NCBI RefSeq assembly: GCF_036057275.1
Contig: NZ_CP107945.1
Coordinates: forward strand, 434,001-498,000
Length of the DNA stretch: 64,000 nucleotides
Origin: Streptomyces sp. NBC_00390
Lineage (GTDB): Bacteria > Actinomycetota > Actinomycetes > Streptomycetales > Streptomycetaceae
Direction: 5' to 3'
How positions within the stretch are numbered: position 1 is the first letter of the stretch; each line of letters begins with the position of its first letter. The notes below the pieces were generated by a model that was given only the letters and a program-made list of their open reading frames with translations, had not been told where the DNA came from and did not search any database. The translations under genes were made by a program, and so were the position numbers. Positions 1-11,486 of the stretch are shown here, one piece after another.

Positions 1-3000
1 GCGTTGATGGTCAGCCCGTGCTCGCGGGCGGAGCTGCGGAGCCGGTCACTGAGCGCGCGGCCGAGGCTGAGCGTGCGGCGGCGCGGGATGGTCGGCTCGT
101 CACCTCGCTCGCGGGCGACGAGGGTGGGCTCGTCCAGTCCGGCGAGGGCTCGCCGCCAGGTCTCCCGGGCGGCGTCGAAGTCCTGGCCGGCGAGCCAGCT
201 CAGGTAGTCCCGGTAGCTGCCGGGGGCGGGCAGGGCGCTGTCGTCGCCGGCCGCCGCGTACAGCTCCAGCAGTTCGTCGAGGAAGAGGGACTGGGACCAG
301 CCGTCCCATGCGACGAGGTGGTGGCTGAGCATCAGCCGGTCGGTGGTGTCGGTGAGCCGGATCAGGGTGAGCCGGAACAGCGGCGGCGCGGCCAGGTCGA
401 ACCGCGTGTGCCGGTCGGTGTCGGAGATCTCGGCGAGCCGCGCCTGCCGTTGCTGCCCGGTCAGGGCGGTGAGGTCGATCTCGGTGAGCGGCACGGGCAG
501 TTCATCGGCCGGGCAGACGAACTGCACGGGCTCGGGCAGGCCGTCGCTCGTAATGCCGGCGCAGAGGCTCGGGTGGCGGCGCAGCAGGGTTGCACAGGCC
601 GCGCGGAGCCGGTCGGCGTCGAGCCGGTGGTCGAAGTCGAAGGTGTCCTGCGCGGTGTAGACGTCGAGGGCCGAGGTGTCGTAGCTGGCGTGGAAGTAGA
701 TGCCGTCCTGCAGCGGCGACAGCGGCCAGATGTCGGCCACCGGCGCGGGGCTGACCCGCTCGACCAGGTCGATGTCGGCCTGGGTGAGGGCGACCAGGGG
801 CAGGTCCGACGGGGTGAGGGACGGCCGGGCGCCGGGCGTGCCGGTCCGGGCGATCAGCTCGCGCAGAGTGTCGGCCCAGGCGCGGCCGAGGGTGTGGACG
901 TCCTCGGCGGTCAGCGCGTTGCCGTCCGGCCACGTCCAGGTGGCGCGCAGCTCGGGGCCCTGCGGGGTCTCCGCACAGACGGCGTTGACCTGGAGCGGGT
1001 ACGGCATGGCGAGGTCGGCGTCGGGCCCGACGCGCAGCGCGTCGGACTCGACGGCGGGCGCCCAGTCGCGGGTCTGCTCGGCGGGCAGGCGTCCGAAGTA
1101 GTTGAACAGCACCTGTGCGGTGGACAGCTGGGCGAACACTGCGGCGAGCTGCGGGTTGAGGTAGCGCAGCATGCCGTATCCGGCGCCGGAATCATGGGCG
1201 GACCGCACGGACTCCTTGACCTGCTTCAGCGCGTCGAGCGGGTCGCCGGCGGCGGGCAGGCGTACGGGGTGGAGGCCGGTGAACCAGCCCACGGTGCGGG
1301 ACAGGTCGGCGTCGGTGCCGTCGCGGCCGTGCCGCTCCAGGTCGACCAGCACGTCGCCGTCGAGGGCCGGGCCGCCGTCACGTTCGGCGCGCCAGCGGGT
1401 GACGGCGAGGCGGAGCGCGGCAAGCAGGACCTCCGTGACGTCGGCACCTGCCGCGGCGGGCACGGCGGTGAGCAGGGCACGGGTCTCGTCCGCGGGCAGG
1501 GTGACGGTGTGTTCCCGTGCCGCGCCGGCCGTTCCGGTACGGGTGGCTCCGGGCAGCAGCTCGGCGCCGGGGGCCAACGTCGCGGCCCAGTACGGGAGTT
1601 CCGCCTGTCGCTGCGGGGAGGTGGCCTGCTCGGCGGCCTCGCGGGCGAACCGGCGCAGGGACGTGGGTACCGGCTCCAGCGCGGGCTTGTCTCCCCGTGC
1701 GACGGCGTCCCATGCGGAGGCGAGGTCGCCGAGGAGGACGCGCCAGGACACGCCGTCGACCACCAGGTGGTGGACGACCAGCAGCAGGCGGCCGGGCCGG
1801 TCCGCACCGGCGTCGAACCACACCGCCTGGACCATGACGCCGCTGTCGGGGTCGAGGCGGTCGGCGGCGGCGTCGGACTCCTCGCCGATGGCCGCCCGGA
1901 GAGCGGCGTCGTCGAGGTCCCGTACGTCGACGCGGCGCAGCAGCGCGGCGGCGTCCACCGAGCCGGCGGCCGTCGTCCGCGCGGACCACAGGGCGGGGAC
2001 GACCGGGCCGAGGTCCATGCGGGTGAGGACGAGCCGCAGGCCGTCGTGGTGGTCGAGGACGCTCTGGAGGACGTGCGTCAGCTTCTTGGTGTCGGCGGCG
2101 GCGGGCGCCTGCAGCAGCATCGAGAGGTTGAAGCGGCTGATGGTGCCGCCGTCCTCACGGAGCTGGTGCACGATCGGCAGCAGCGTGATGTCCCCGACGC
2201 CGTCGGAGTCGGCGGCCGCGGGCGTGTCCTGCGCGCCGGTGACAGTGGCCGCGAGGGCCGCTGGGGTCCGGTGCTCGAAGACGTCGCGGGGGCTGATCTG
2301 CAGACCGGCCTTGCGGGCGCGGCTGGAGACGGCCATGGACAGGATGCTGTCACCGCCCAGGACGAAGAAGTCCTCGTCGGCGTCGACGGCGTCGATACCG
2401 AGGACGTCGGCGAAGATGGCGCACAGCTGACTCTCGTGGCCCCCGGGTGCGGTACGGCCCTGTCGCCTGCGGGCCTCCGGCGCGGGCAGGGCCTTGTGGT
2501 CAACCTTGCCGGCGGGCGTGAGGGGCAGGGTGTCCAGGCGGACGAAGTGACTGGGCACCATGGGCGCGGGCAGGACGCCGCTCAGCGCGTCCCGTACGGC
2601 CTCGGTGTCCAGGTCCGCGCCGGCGGCCGGTACCAGATAGGCCACCAGCTGCTTGACTCCCCGCTCATCGTCGCGGGCCACGACCGCGACACCGCCGACC
2701 GCCGCAACCTCGCGCAGTCGGGCTTCGATTTCACCGAGCTCCACCCGGTTACCCCTGATCTTGACCTGGTGGTCGGTGCGCCCGAAGTAGGTGAGCACGC
2801 CGTCTCCACTGAACTGAACCATGTCTCCGGTGCGGTACATCCGCCCACCCGGTACGCCGAACGGATCGGCGACGAAGCGCTCCGCGGTCAGCGCGGCGCG
2901 TCCGTGATAGCCGCGGGCGAGCTGATCCCCCGCGATGTAGAGCTCACCCGGCTCGCCCTCCGCGACGGGGCGGAGGTGGCGGTCGAGGACGTAGAGGCGG

Positions 3001-6000
3001 GTGTTCCACACGGGTCGCCCGATGGGGACGGTGCCGCCCTCCTCGGGGGCGGAGCCGGCCTCCCAGCTCGTGACCTGGATGACGGCCTCTGTGGGGCCGT
3101 ACACGTTGAAGAGCGGTACGCCGGTGCGCTTCCGCCAACGCCGGGCCAGCGGCACGGGCAGTGCCTCGCCGCCGCTGAAGGCACGGCGCAGCGTCGTCCA
3201 CCACTCGCCCGCGTCGTCCTCCGCCAGGAGCGCCCCGTACAGGGACGGCACGAGGTCGACGGTGGTGACCCGCTCACGGCGGACCAGCTCGACGAGGTAC
3301 GCGGGGTCGCGGTGTCCGTCGGGACGCGCGATCACGACGGTGCCGCCGGTGAGCAGGGGGGTGAAGATCTCCAGTACCGACGGGTCGAAGCTGGTCGAGT
3401 ACTGGTGCAGGACCCGCTCCCCCGGCCCGTACCCGAACCGCTCGGCGGTCCAGGAGATCTGACCGGTGACCGCGCGGTGGGTGACCACGACGCCCTTCGG
3501 CCGGCCCGTGGAGCCCGAGGTGTAGATGAGGTACGCAGCGCTGTCCGGGTGCACCGGCACGGCGACGGGTGCGACCGGAGCGGCGGTGGTGTCCCGCGTG
3601 AGGACGACGGGGGTCACTCCGTCGAGTTCGGGCAGCCCGGTCAGGGACTCCTCGGTGGCGACGACCGTCCGCGCACCGGAGTCGGCGAGCATGTACCGAA
3701 CCCGGTCGGCCGGGTAGCCGACGTCGACCGGCACGTAGGCGGCGCCGGCCTTGAGCACGCCGAGCAGGGCGACCAGTGTGTCGGCGGAGCGCGGCACGGC
3801 GACGGCGACGACGGACTGCGGGGTCACACCCTGGGCCACCAGCCGGTGGGCCAGGATCTCGGCCCTCGCGTCCAGTTCGGCGTACGTGGTCCGCCCGGCG
3901 TCGTGGACCAGCGCGATCGCGTCCGGGGTGCGGCGGGCCTGCCGGGTGAAGGCTTGGTGCAGGGTGTCGCCGGGGAGGGCACGGCCGGAGCCGGTCAGCG
4001 CGGCACGGGTGGTGCGCTCCTCCTCGGCCGTGACCATGGCGAGCTGTGCCACCGGCCGGAGCGGGTCGGTGACGAGCTGGTCCAGAACGCCCGCGAGCCG
4101 GCCGGCGAACCGGCGGGCCGCCGCGGCGTCGAGCCGGGCCGGGTCGTGGTCGAGGCGCAGCCGGAGCCGCTCGCCGGGCAGGACGGTGAGGGCCAGCGGG
4201 TAGTGGACGGCGTCTTGGACATGCGAACCGGTGATCCGGACCAGACCCGCCGGATCGGTCGGCTCGCCCGCCTCGGGCAGGTTCTCGACCACGACCAGCG
4301 CCTCGAACAGGTCTCCCCGTCCCACGGCGCGCTGGATCTCGGCGAGCCCCACGTGCTGGTGGTCCAACAGCTCGGCCTGTTCGTCCTGGAAGCGCGCGAG
4401 GACATCGGTGAGTGACTGCTCGGGCTGCCAGCGCAGCCGTGCCGGAAGGGTGTTGATGAGGAGGCCCACCAGGGTCTCGACGCCTTCGACGGCAGCCTGG
4501 CGACCCGAGACGGTGGTGCCGAAGACCACGTCGCGGGAGCCGGTGACATCACCGAGCAGGAGGCCGAAGGCTCCCTGTACGACGCTGCCGAGCGTCAGCC
4601 CCTGCCGGCGGCAACGCTCCGCGACGGCGGCGGTCTCCTCCGCGGACAGCTCCACGGTGACCGTGCCGGTCCGCCCCTCCTCGCCGTCGGTGCCACGCAC
4701 CGGGAGCCGGGCGGGGCCGTCGAAACCGGCGAGGGTGTGCCGCCACGCCTCCAGTGCGCCGTCCCGGTCGCGGGCGGCGAGCCAGCCGGCGTACCCCCGG
4801 TACGTCTGGTCCGGCGTGGAAGTGCCGGCCTGTGTGCCGCGCCGGTAGCCGGCCAGCAGCTCCCGCATGAGCAGCGAGACGGACCAGCCGTCGACGACGA
4901 TGTGGTGCAGCGTCAGTACGAGTTGCGAGCGCTCGGTGCCGTAGCGGATCAGCGCCGCCCGCAGCAGGGGGGCGGCGGCGAGGTCGAAGCCCTCGGCCCG
5001 CTCCTGGGCCGCGATGCCGTCGGCAGCCCCGTCGGTGTCGTGTCCGGACACGTCGGTGTAGCTCCAGGGCACGGTGACGCGCTCACCGATGAGCTGCACG
5101 ATCCGGCCGTCGGGGAGCTGGTGGAAGGCGGCCCGCAGCAGCGGATGGCGGTCGAGGAGGCCCTGGACGGCCGCCCGCAGGGCCTCGGGGTCGACGTCGC
5201 CGGCGAGTTCGACCGTGTCCTGGACGGCATAGCCGTCGGCGCCGGTGTCGTCCGTCGAGGCGTGGAAGTAGAAGCCCTCCTGGAGCGGCGTGGCCGGCAG
5301 GACGTCCACAAGGTCCGGGACGGCGGCGGCGCACTCGGCCCGCTCGTCGTCGCTCAGAGCGACGAGCGAGAACGGTACGGGCAGGCCGCCGGCCGCGTCC
5401 TGCGCGGTGCCCGTCCCTTCCGGCGCAACGGGCACGTCACCGACGAGCCGGGCGAGCGCCGCGACGGTGCGGTGGCGGAACACATCGCGGGGCGTGATCG
5501 CGAGACCGGCCTCGCGGGCGCGGTTGACCAGCTGGATCGCGACGATGCTGTCACCGCCCAGCTCGAAGAAGCTGTCGTGGACGCCTGCCGAGGACAGGCC
5601 CAGCAGGTCGGCGAACAGCCCGGCGAGCGCGGACTCCGCGGGCGTGGAGGGCGCGTCGTCGCCGCCCATCGCCGTCCACCGCGGCGCGGGGAGGGCGCGG
5701 GTGTCGAGCTTGCCGTTCGGGGTCAGCGGCAGGGGCCCGTCGAGACGCACGAGGGCGGACGGGACCATGTGGTCCGGCAGGGCCTCGGCGATCCGGGTGC
5801 GTGCCTGCGCGACCACGGTGCCGGCGTCCGTACCGGCCTCTGCCACGACGTAGGCGACGAGCCGCTTGACGTTCCGGTGGTCCTCGCGGACGAGGACGGC
5901 GGCCTGGGCGATGCCGGGGCAGGCCATGAAGGCGCTCTCGATCTCGCCGGGTTCGATGCGGTGGCCGCGGATCTTGATCTGGCCGTCCGTGCGACCGAGG

Positions 6001-8543
6001 AATTCCAGGTTGCCGTCGCCGGTCCAGCGAACCCGGTCGCCGGTGCGGTACATCCGGGCGCCGGGCGCGCCGTACGGGTCGGCGACGAAGCGTTCCGAGG
6101 TGAGTCCCGGCCTGCCGAGGTATCCGCGGGCGAGGCCGCGACCGGCGACGTACAGTTCGCCCTCGGTGCCCACCGGGACCGGGCGGAGGGCCGAATCGAG
6201 CACGTAGGTACGGGTGTTGGGGTCGGGTTCGCCGATGGGCGCGGGTCCGGGCCGGTGGGGGTCGGCGATCCACAGCGTGGAGTTGACGGTCGCCTCGGTG
6301 AGTCCGTACGCGACAACGACCTGGAGGCGTCCGGACCAGCGGGCGATGAGTTCGCCGGGCACCGCCTCGGTGCCGACGATCAGCACGGCGCCTTCGGGAA
6401 GCTCGCACTCCTGCGGCAGCGCCGACACGAGCGACGGCGGCAGGATCATGTGGGTGGCGCGGTGGCGTGCGATGTAGTCGGTGAGGGCGGGCCCTGCGAC
6501 ACGGCGCTCGGTGGGGACGACGATGATCCGGCCGCCGACGCAGAGCGCCATGATCAGGTCCCAGACCGTCACGTCGAAGCCGACGGACGCGAACTGCACG
6601 ACACGGCTGTCGGCGGTGATGCCGATGCGGTCGGTGGCGGTGGCGATGAGGCTGCCGACTCCGTCGTGCGAGACGACGACGCCCTTGGGCCGGCCGGTGG
6701 AACCCGAGGTGTAGATGAGGTAGGCGGCCTGGTCCAGGACGACGGGGACGTCCGGGTTCGAGGCGTCGAGCGCGGCGATCTCGGCAGTGACGGACGGCTC
6801 GTCCAGCAGCAGGTGCTCGACGCCCGGCGCGTCCGGCAGTTCGGCGGACAGCGCGCGCGTCGTCAGGACGAGGTGCGCGCCCGCGTCGTCCAGCATGTAG
6901 GAGATCCGGTCCTGCGGGTGGTCCGCGTCCAGCGGAAGATAGGCCGCCCCTGCCTTCATCACGGCCAGCAGGGAGACGACGAGTTCGGGAGAGCGCGGCA
7001 GCGCGACGCCCACGACGTGCTCACCGCCTACGCCCCGGGCGGCGAGAAGCCGGGCAAGACGGTTCGCCGCGGCGTTGAGCTCCGTGTACGTCATCTCCCG
7101 GTCCTCGCAGACGAGGGCGACGGCGTCCGGGGTGCTGAGCACCTGCCGTTCGAAGGCGGCGGGCCAGGACAGCTCGGGGACCTCGCGGGGCGCCACGCCG
7201 AACTCACCGAGCAGCTGGGCGCGTTCCTCGGCAGAGGCCAGTTCGATACGACCGATGGGGCGGCCGGTCTCCTCGGCGAAGGCGTCGAGGAGGATACCGA
7301 AGCGGCGCTGGTGGTCCACCAGCGTCTCCTCGTCGCACACCTCCGCGTCGGCGTCGAACAGGATCCGCACCGCGCCGCGCAGCGACTCGCCGACGGTGAT
7401 GGCCAGGTCGCTCACCGGGCCCAGCCACTGGGGACGGAGGTCGGAGGTGTGGTCGCCGAAGCGCAGCCAGTCGGTGCCGGGCAGGATGTTGACCGTGGGA
7501 CCGACGAGCTCCGCGACTCCCTCGGCCAGGCCCAGGTCCCTGGCCAGGTCCTCACCCCGGTAGCGCGCGTGCGCGACCGTTTCGGCGATCCGGGCCCGCA
7601 CCTGGGTCATGAGCTCGGCCGGGGTCATGCCCCCGTGGACGCGCAGCCGTAGCGGCAGGATGTTGGACACCATGCCGGGGACGTCCATCGCCTCGGTGTC
7701 CTGGCGGGTGGTGACGGGCAGCCCGAGGACGAGGTCCTGCGCACCCGTGACACGGTGCACGTAGGCGGCCACAGCAGCCACCAGCAGCCGGGACATCCGT
7801 ACGCCGGCGTCCGCCGCGGATGCGTACAGCCGGGCGGTGTCCTGCTGCGACAGCTCCGTGGTGCGCCGGTAGCGGCGGGATATCAGGGTCGAGGAGCGCT
7901 CCACAAGACGGACCGGCTCGGGCCGGTCGGCGAGCCGTTCGAGCCAGTACGCCCGGTCGGTGCGGTACTGCTCGGATGCCCGGTAGGCCAGCTCGGAGTC
8001 CAGCAGCCGGGTGACGGACCAGTCGACGGCCCCGGCCGGTTCGCCGTTGGTGTAGAGCTCGCCGACCCTGCGGGAGATCAGTGCCACGCCCACTCCGTCG
8101 ATGACGATGTGGTGATAGCGCTGGCACCACAGGACCCGGTCGTCCGCGAGACGGATCAACGTGTGGGCGAACAGCGGGCCGTGCGCCACGAGTCCGGCCG
8201 CAGTGTTCCGGTCGGCCTCCATCCAGTCCCAGGCGGCGTTCTCGGGATCGGGTGCGTCGCGCAGGTCGACGACGGGGACCTCGACGGGGTACCGCTCCGG
8301 CCACTGGCGCGGACTCCCGTCCTCGTCGCCGATGCGCACATGCAGGCAGTCGGCCTCCTCGCTCACCTGGCGCAAGGCCGCGGCCAGGCGGTCGAGGTCG
8401 ACGTCCCCGCGCAGTTCCAAGGTGAAGGAGACGTTGAAGGCCGAGCTGTCGGGCTCGATCTGCTGGGCAAGCCAGATGCCGGATTGCCCGCCGGTAACGG
8501 GTGTCCCGGCAGCGGGTGTCCGGTCCGACTCGGCATCAAACAT
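1..8543 (-). CDS. Multimodular NRPS for hydroxamate siderophore (3' part beyond window)
   Basis: About 2,847 residues are visible, with the C-terminus beyond the left edge. Domain order is C1 (HHIVIDG near residue 145), A1 ([10 protein letters not shown] near 615), T1 (FFELGGDS near 994), C2 (HHIVVDG near 1214), A2 ([10 protein letters not shown] near 1675), T2 (FFVLGGDS near 2064), an epimerase domain ([10 protein letters not shown] near 2261, NYFGR near 2483), then C3 (HHLVAWDG near 2740), cut by the window. Module 2 should therefore deliver a D-residue. Residues read at the nine binding-pocket positions are DVWIIGAVN (A1) and DPLDFGVIQ (A2); I cannot match either confidently to a substrate. 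The adjacent ornithine hydroxylase and formyltransferase imply hydroxy- and formyl-hydroxyornithine building blocks, as in coelichelin. Unlike CchH as I recall it, module 1 has a leading C domain and no epimerase. The ATG at 8543 is the first in frame; a GGAAAGG lies about 11 nt upstream. Confidence 0.93.
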   Translation of the reverse strand, partial: MFDAESDRTPAAGTPVTGGQSGIWLAQQIEPDSSAFNVSFTLELRGDVDLDRLAAALRQVSEEADCLHVRIGDEDGSPRQWPERYPVEVPVVDLRDAPDPENAAWDWMEADRNTAAGLVAHGPLFAHTLIRLADDRVLWCQRYHHIVIDGVGVALISRRVGELYTNGEPAGAVDWSVTRLLDSELAYRASEQYRTDRAYWLERLADRPEPVRLVERSSTLISRRYRRTTELSQQDTARLYASAADAGVRMSRLLVAAVAAYVHRVTGAQDLVLGLPVTTRQDTEAMDVPGMVSNILPLRLRVHGGMTPAELMTQVRARIAETVAHARYRGEDLARDLGLAEGVAELVGPTVNILPGTDWLRFGDHTSDLRPQWLGPVSDLAITVGESLRGAVRILFDADAEVCDEETLVDHQRRFGILLDAFAEETGRPIGRIELASAEERAQLLGEFGVAPREVPELSWPAAFERQVLSTPDAVALVCEDREMTYTELNAAANRLARLLAARGVGGEHVVGVALPRSPELVVSLLAVMKAGAAYLPLDADHPQDRISYMLDDAGAHLVLTTRALSAELPDAPGVEHLLLDEPSVTAEIAALDASNPDVPVVLDQAAYLIYTSGSTGRPKGVVVSHDGVGSLIATATDRIGITADSRVVQFASVGFDVTVWDLIMALCVGGRIIVVPTERRVAGPALTDYIARHRATHMILPPSLVSALPQECELPEGAVLIVGTEAVPGELIARWSGRLQVVVAYGLTEATVNSTLWIADPHRPGPAPIGEPDPNTRTYVLDSALRPVPVGTEGELYVAGRGLARGYLGRPGLTSERFVADPYGAPGARMYRTGDRVRWTGDGNLEFLGRTDGQIKIRGHRIEPGEIESAFMACPGIAQAAVLVREDHRNVKRLVAYVVAEAGTDAGTVVAQARTRIAEALPDHMVPSALVRLDGPLPLTPNGKLDTRALPAPRWTAMGGDDAPSTPAESALAGLFADLLGLSSAGVHDSFFELGGDSIVAIQLVNRAREAGLAITPRDVFRHRTVAALARLVGDVPVAPEGTGTAQDAAGGLPVPFSLVALSDDERAECAAAVPDLVDVLPATPLQEGFYFHASTDDTGADGYAVQDTVELAGDVDPEALRAAVQGLLDRHPLLRAAFHQLPDGRIVQLIGERVTVPWSYTDVSGHDTDGAADGIAAQERAEGFDLAAAPLLRAALIRYGTERSQLVLTLHHIVVDGWSVSLLMRELLAGYRRGTQAGTSTPDQTYRGYAGWLAARDRDGALEAWRHTLAGFDGPARLPVRGTDGEEGRTGTVTVELSAEETAAVAERCRRQGLTLGSVVQGAFGLLLGDVTGSRDVVFGTTVSGRQAAVEGVETLVGLLINTLPARLRWQPEQSLTDVLARFQDEQAELLDHQHVGLAEIQRAVGRGDLFEALVVVENLPEAGEPTDPAGLVRITGSHVQDAVHYPLALTVLPGERLRLRLDHDPARLDAAAARRFAGRLAGVLDQLVTDPLRPVAQLAMVTAEEERTTRAALTGSGRALPGDTLHQAFTRQARRTPDAIALVHDAGRTTYAELDARAEILAHRLVAQGVTPQSVVAVAVPRSADTLVALLGVLKAGAAYVPVDVGYPADRVRYMLADSGARTVVATEESLTGLPELDGVTPVVLTRDTTAAPVAPVAVPVHPDSAAYLIYTSGSTGRPKGVVVTHRAVTGQISWTAERFGYGPGERVLHQYSTSFDPSVLEIFTPLLTGGTVVIARPDGHRDPAYLVELVRRERVTTVDLVPSLYGALLAEDDAGEWWTTLRRAFSGGEALPVPLARRWRKRTGVPLFNVYGPTEAVIQVTSWEAGSAPEEGGTVPIGRPVWNTRLYVLDRHLRPVAEGEPGELYIAGDQLARGYHGRAALTAERFVADPFGVPGGRMYRTGDMVQFSGDGVLTYFGRTDHQVKIRGNRVELGEIEARLREVAAVGGVAVVARDDERGVKQLVAYLVPAAGADLDTEAVRDALSGVLPAPMVPSHFVRLDTLPLTPAGKVDHKALPAPEARRRQGRTAPGGHESQLCAIFADVLGIDAVDADEDFFVLGGDSILSMAVSSRARKAGLQISPRDVFEHRTPAALAATVTGAQDTPAAADSDGVGDITLLPIVHQLREDGGTISRFNLSMLLQAPAAADTKKLTHVLQSVLDHHDGLRLVLTRMDLGPVVPALWSARTTAAGSVDAAALLRRVDVRDLDDAALRAAIGEESDAAADRLDPDSGVMVQAVWFDAGADRPGRLLLVVHHLVVDGVSWRVLLGDLASAWDAVARGDKPALEPVPTSLRRFAREAAEQATSPQRQAELPYWAATLAPGAELLPGATRTGTAGAAREHTVTLPADETRALLTAVPAAAGADVTEVLLAALRLAVTRWRAERDGGPALDGDVLVDLERHGRDGTDADLSRTVGWFTGLHPVRLPAAGDPLDALKQVKESVRSAHDSGAGYGMLRYLNPQLAAVFAQLSTAQVLFNYFGRLPAEQTRDWAPAVESDALRVGPDADLAMPYPLQVNAVCAETPQGPELRATWTWPDGNALTAEDVHTLGRAWADTLRELIARTGTPGARPSLTPSDLPLVALTQADIDLVERVSPAPVADIWPLSPLQDGIYFHASYDTSALDVYTAQDTFDFDHRLDADRLRAACATLLRRHPSLCAGITSDGLPEPVQFVCPADELPVPLTEIDLTALTGQQRQARLAEISDTDRHTRFDLAAPPLFRLTLIRLTDTTDRLMLSHHLVAWDGWSQSLFLDELLELYAAAGDDSALPAPGSYRDYLSWLAGQDFDAARETWRRALAGLDEPTLVARERGDEPTIPRRRTLSLGRALSDRLRSSAREHGLTIN

Positions 8544-8645
8544 CGTTCGCGTGGCCTTTCCTGGGTGGTGCGTCATTGAAGGGGTCGTTGCTCGGCGCCG
8601 GCCGTGCGGCGCGCTGTCTCGTCCATGGCGTACGGGTACCGCAAG

Positions 8646-8680
8646 CCGCGCCCGCCCGGACGGCCACCGGACGGGCGCGG
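8646..8680 (-). terminator. Hairpin between binding-protein gene and NRPS
   Basis: A 14-bp stem (CCGCGCCCGCCCGG pairing with CCGGACGGGCGCGG, one G-U pair) with a 7-nt loop sits 3' of the siderophore-binding protein gene and about 100 nt before the NRPS start. It has no T-tract, as is usual in Streptomyces. It may be a partial terminator that sets less NRPS than binding-protein mRNA. Confidence 0.55.
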
Positions 8681-8722
8681 TTGTGAGTGGTGGCCGGCTG
8701 CCGAGGCGCCCTGCCATGGGCC

Positions 8723-9763
8723 TTACTTGATGGCCTCCAGCATCGGCACGACCTGGTCGATGGCGTACGGGATGGAGAGCACCGTGTTGAAGGAGAGCGC
8801 GGCGCCGATGTCCGGGCTGTCGTACGGCAGGAACAGGTCCCGCTTCTCCTGGTGGACCTTGGTCTTCTTGTACAGCGGGTCGGCCTTCATGGCCTTCTCC
8901 GTGTCAGGGGTGCCGAGCCAGACGGTACGGTCCGCCTCCATGGCGTCCAGGCGCTCGACGCTGAGGTCGGCGATGTTCTCCTTGCCCAGAGCCTTGCGGT
9001 AGGTCTCGGAGGTGGTGAAGCCCATCTCCGTCAGGAAGATGACCTTCGGGTCCTTGGGCGAGAACGCGGAGAACTTGCCCGGCTCATAGGGCTCGCCGAC
9101 GGCGACGGTCTTGCCCTTCCACTCGGGGTGCTTGTCACGGACGGCCTTGAAGCGGGCGTCGATGTCCGAGATCAGTTTCTCGGTCTCGCTGTCCTTGCCC
9201 AGCGCCTTGCCGATCTGGCGGGTCATGACCTGCCAGGGCGCCTGGTAGTCCTCGTGGCCCTTGGGCTGGGCGACGACCTTGGTGAACTTGGAGAGCGTGT
9301 CGTACTGCTCCTTCTTCATCCCCGAGTACTGGGCGATCACGAGGTCCGGCTTCAGCGCCGCGATCTTCTCGATGTTGTACTCGTCGCGCTCACCGACGAT
9401 CTGCGGCGGCGTGGAGCCCCACTTGTCCTTCGCCCACGGCCACTTGCCGTACGGCTGCTCCTTGAACCAGTCCACCGAACCGACCGGCTTGACACCGAGG
9501 GCCAGCACCCCGTCCTGGTCCGAAAGACCCAGGGTGACGACCTTCTTCGGCTCCTTGTCGATCGTCGTGCTGCCGTACTTGTGCTCGACTGTCACCGGGA
9601 AGCCGGCGGACTTGGCGGCGCCGGACCCCCCCGAGGGCTTGGACTCGGTCTTCTCGGTGCCGCCCCCACAGGCGGTCAGGGCGAACGCGGCGACGGCGGC
9701 GACGGCCGCTCGGGGGATGTTTCTGACGAGCCGCGTCAGCGCGGGACGTGTACCAATGGACAC
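8723..9763 (-). CDS. Siderophore-binding lipoprotein of an ABC importer
   Basis: This 346-residue protein is a periplasmic-binding-protein-like (FecB/FepB class) lipoprotein that would capture the ferri-siderophore outside the membrane for an ABC permease. The N-terminus has basic residues, a hydrophobic run ([10 protein letters not shown]) and the lipobox LTAC, followed by a Ser/Gly/Lys linker. The core carries the typical [11 protein letters not shown] and [13 protein letters not shown] segments. I chose the GTG at 9763 because AAAGGAA lies 5 nt upstream; another GTG five codons earlier lacks spacing for an SD. It lies between the monooxygenase and the NRPS in one leftward transcription unit. 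No permease or ATPase gene is in the window, so those would lie left of the edge or elsewhere. Confidence 0.93.
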   Translation of the reverse strand: MSIGTRPALTRLVRNIPRAAVAAVAAFALTACGGGTEKTESKPSGGSGAAKSAGFPVTVEHKYGSTTIDKEPKKVVTLGLSDQDGVLALGVKPVGSVDWFKEQPYGKWPWAKDKWGSTPPQIVGERDEYNIEKIAALKPDLVIAQYSGMKKEQYDTLSKFTKVVAQPKGHEDYQAPWQVMTRQIGKALGKDSETEKLISDIDARFKAVRDKHPEWKGKTVAVGEPYEPGKFSAFSPKDPKVIFLTEMGFTTSETYRKALGKENIADLSVERLDAMEADRTVWLGTPDTEKAMKADPLYKKTKVHQEKRDLFLPYDSPDIGAALSFNTVLSIPYAIDQVVPMLEAIK

Positions 9764-9885
9764 GAATGTTCCTTTCACGGTGGTTTCTCAGTGCATGCCA
9801 CACCCGCCGTGTACGACGGCGCTACCGGCGGGGCGGGGGCGTGTGGGGGGCTTGGCAGGTGGTCCCTGGGGAGGGAGCGGAGCCT

Positions 9886-11238
9886 CTAGCGGGCCGTACC
9901 GATGCCGTCGGCGACGGGCCGGGCGACGGCCGGAACGGCCTTCAGGCCGCGGTCGATGATCGAGCCCAGAATCTCGCCGACCCTGATCGCCGTGTTGGAC
10001 AGCAGGGACGACGTGATGCCGTGGGTGTGCTCGGTGCCGCCCTGGAGGTAGATACCGCAGCGCATTTCGGGGTGGGTGGCGACACGGTAGTCGCGCTCGA
10101 CCCGGACGCGGCCCTGGGCGTCGCGGTGGCAGCGGTCCCCGACCTCTCCGAGGAGGCCGACGGGGTCCGCCTGGCTGTAGCCGGTGGCGTAGACGACGAC
10201 GTCGGCGTCGAGGATCGTCTCCTCGCCGGTGACGAGCGACGTGACCCTGGCCCGGACGCTGTCGTGCGTCTCCTCGACGCCGGTGAGCCGGGAGACGTTG
10301 ATGAAGCGCAGCCGCTCGGTACCGAGGACCCGCTCCTGATACGCCTGCCGGTACAGGTCGTCGATCAGGTCGATGTCCACCACGGAGTAGTTGGTGTTCC
10401 CGTGGTAGTCCATCAGCTTGCGCTTGATGTCGTCGGGGGCCGTGTAGTACTCGTCGACCGCGGCCGGGTCGAAGATGCGGTTGGCGAAGCTGCTGTCGTC
10501 GGCAGGGCTGTAGCCGTAGCGGGAGAAGACGGCGCAGATCTCGGCTTCGGGGAAGCGGCGGTGCAGGTAGGCCACATTCTCGGCGGCGCTCTGGCCGGCG
10601 CCGACGACGACGAAGCGGGAGGGGTTGGTGCCCTCCAGGCCGTCGACCTTCTTCAGCAGCTCGGAGTTGTGCCAGACGCGGTCCGTCCGGTCGACGCCTT
10701 CCGGCATGAGGGGACGCAGTCCGGTTCCGATGACGAGGTTGCGGGCCCGGTGGACCACGACCTCGGACCCCGAACGGGCCGTCACGTCGAGGTAGTCCAC
10801 CACGCCGTCGCGCACGACGGGCTCGACGGCGATGACCTCGTGGCCGTAGGAGACCATGTCGTCGACCTTCGCCGCGGCCCACTCGAAATAGTCGTGGAAC
10901 TCCACGCGGAGCGGGAACAGGTTCTTGTGGTTGACGAAGTCGACGAGGCGGTCCTTGCTCTGCAGGTAGCAGAGGAAGCTGTACTCGCTGGCCGGATTCC
11001 GCAGCGTCACCAGGTCCTTGAGGAAGGACACCTGCATGGTCGCGTCGTCGATCAGCATGCCGCGGTGCCAGCCGAAGCTCGGCTGCTGCTCGAAGAAGTG
11101 AGCGGTGACCGCCTCCTGCCTGCCGACGCGTGCATTGTGCTCGCTGAGCGCTATCGCCATGGCCACATTGGACGGCCCGAAGCCGATACCAATGAGGTCG
11201 TGGACCAAAGGTGCGTCGCCAGGAAGAACCTGAGACAT
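9886..11238 (-). CDS. L-ornithine N5-monooxygenase (siderophore hydroxylase)
   Basis: This 450-residue flavin N-hydroxylating monooxygenase belongs to the SidA/PvdA/CchB family. It should convert L-ornithine to N5-hydroxyornithine using FAD, NADPH and O2. Visible motifs are the FAD site GIGFGPSN near residue 17, the NADPH site VVGAGQSAAE near residue 210 and the late ATGY motif near residue 355. It is the first gene of the leftward unit, with an iron box upstream, so expression should rise under iron limitation. Its product would feed both the formyltransferase across the divergent promoter and the large NRPS. Length and motif order are normal for the family. Confidence 0.96.
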   Translation of the reverse strand: MSQVLPGDAPLVHDLIGIGFGPSNVAMAIALSEHNARVGRQEAVTAHFFEQQPSFGWHRGMLIDDATMQVSFLKDLVTLRNPASEYSFLCYLQSKDRLVDFVNHKNLFPLRVEFHDYFEWAAAKVDDMVSYGHEVIAVEPVVRDGVVDYLDVTARSGSEVVVHRARNLVIGTGLRPLMPEGVDRTDRVWHNSELLKKVDGLEGTNPSRFVVVGAGQSAAENVAYLHRRFPEAEICAVFSRYGYSPADDSSFANRIFDPAAVDEYYTAPDDIKRKLMDYHGNTNYSVVDIDLIDDLYRQAYQERVLGTERLRFINVSRLTGVEETHDSVRARVTSLVTGEETILDADVVVYATGYSQADPVGLLGEVGDRCHRDAQGRVRVERDYRVATHPEMRCGIYLQGGTEHTHGITSSLLSNTAIRVGEILGSIIDRGLKAVPAVARPVADGIGTAR

Positions 11239-11325
11239 GTCACTCCCATCGTGCGGGACAGCCGCCTGTGAGGCGTGGGTGAGAACGAGGCGTCAGGCAC
11301 ACCGGAAGCGGCGGCCGAGCGGAAC

Positions 11326-11344
11326 TTAGGTAAAGCTAACCTGA
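11326..11344. promoter_or_regulatory. Iron box 1 (DmdR1/IdeR operator)
   Basis: The 19-mer TTAGGTAAAGCTAACCTGA closely matches the actinobacterial iron box TTAGGTTAGGCTNACCTAA, with both half-sites nearly intact. It lies 88 bp upstream of the leftward monooxygenase start. Binding of the Fe-loaded DtxR-family repressor would shut off that unit when iron is plentiful. Confidence 0.88.
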
Positions 11345-11428
11345 TCTAGCCAACCTGTCACGTGGACAAATCGGGCAAGGTGTCGATCACGACGTCAAAC
11401 ACCATGAGATTCATGGCGTGTTGCACCC

Positions 11429-11447
11429 TTAGGTAAGCCTTGCTTTA
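11429..11447. promoter_or_regulatory. Iron box 2 (DmdR1/IdeR operator)
   Basis: TTAGGTAAGCCTTGCTTTA resembles the iron-box variant TTAGGCAAGGCTTGCCTAA. It lies 40 bp upstream of the rightward formyltransferase start, so each arm of the divergent locus has its own operator. The right half-site is weaker than in box 1. Confidence 0.8.
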
Positions 11448-11486
11448 CTGAGCGCCGGTCTATCGCTCTTTCTAGGAGGAACCCCC

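Noticed and set aside
18..4415. A 1,465-codon rightward open frame
   Set aside because: It is antisense to the NRPS, has Gly/Gln/Val-rich low-complexity composition and no domain; the leftward frame encodes clear C, A, T and E motifs.
4737..7652. A 971-codon rightward open frame
   Set aside because: It is a shadow of the NRPS on the other strand; high GC removes stops in the antisense frames.
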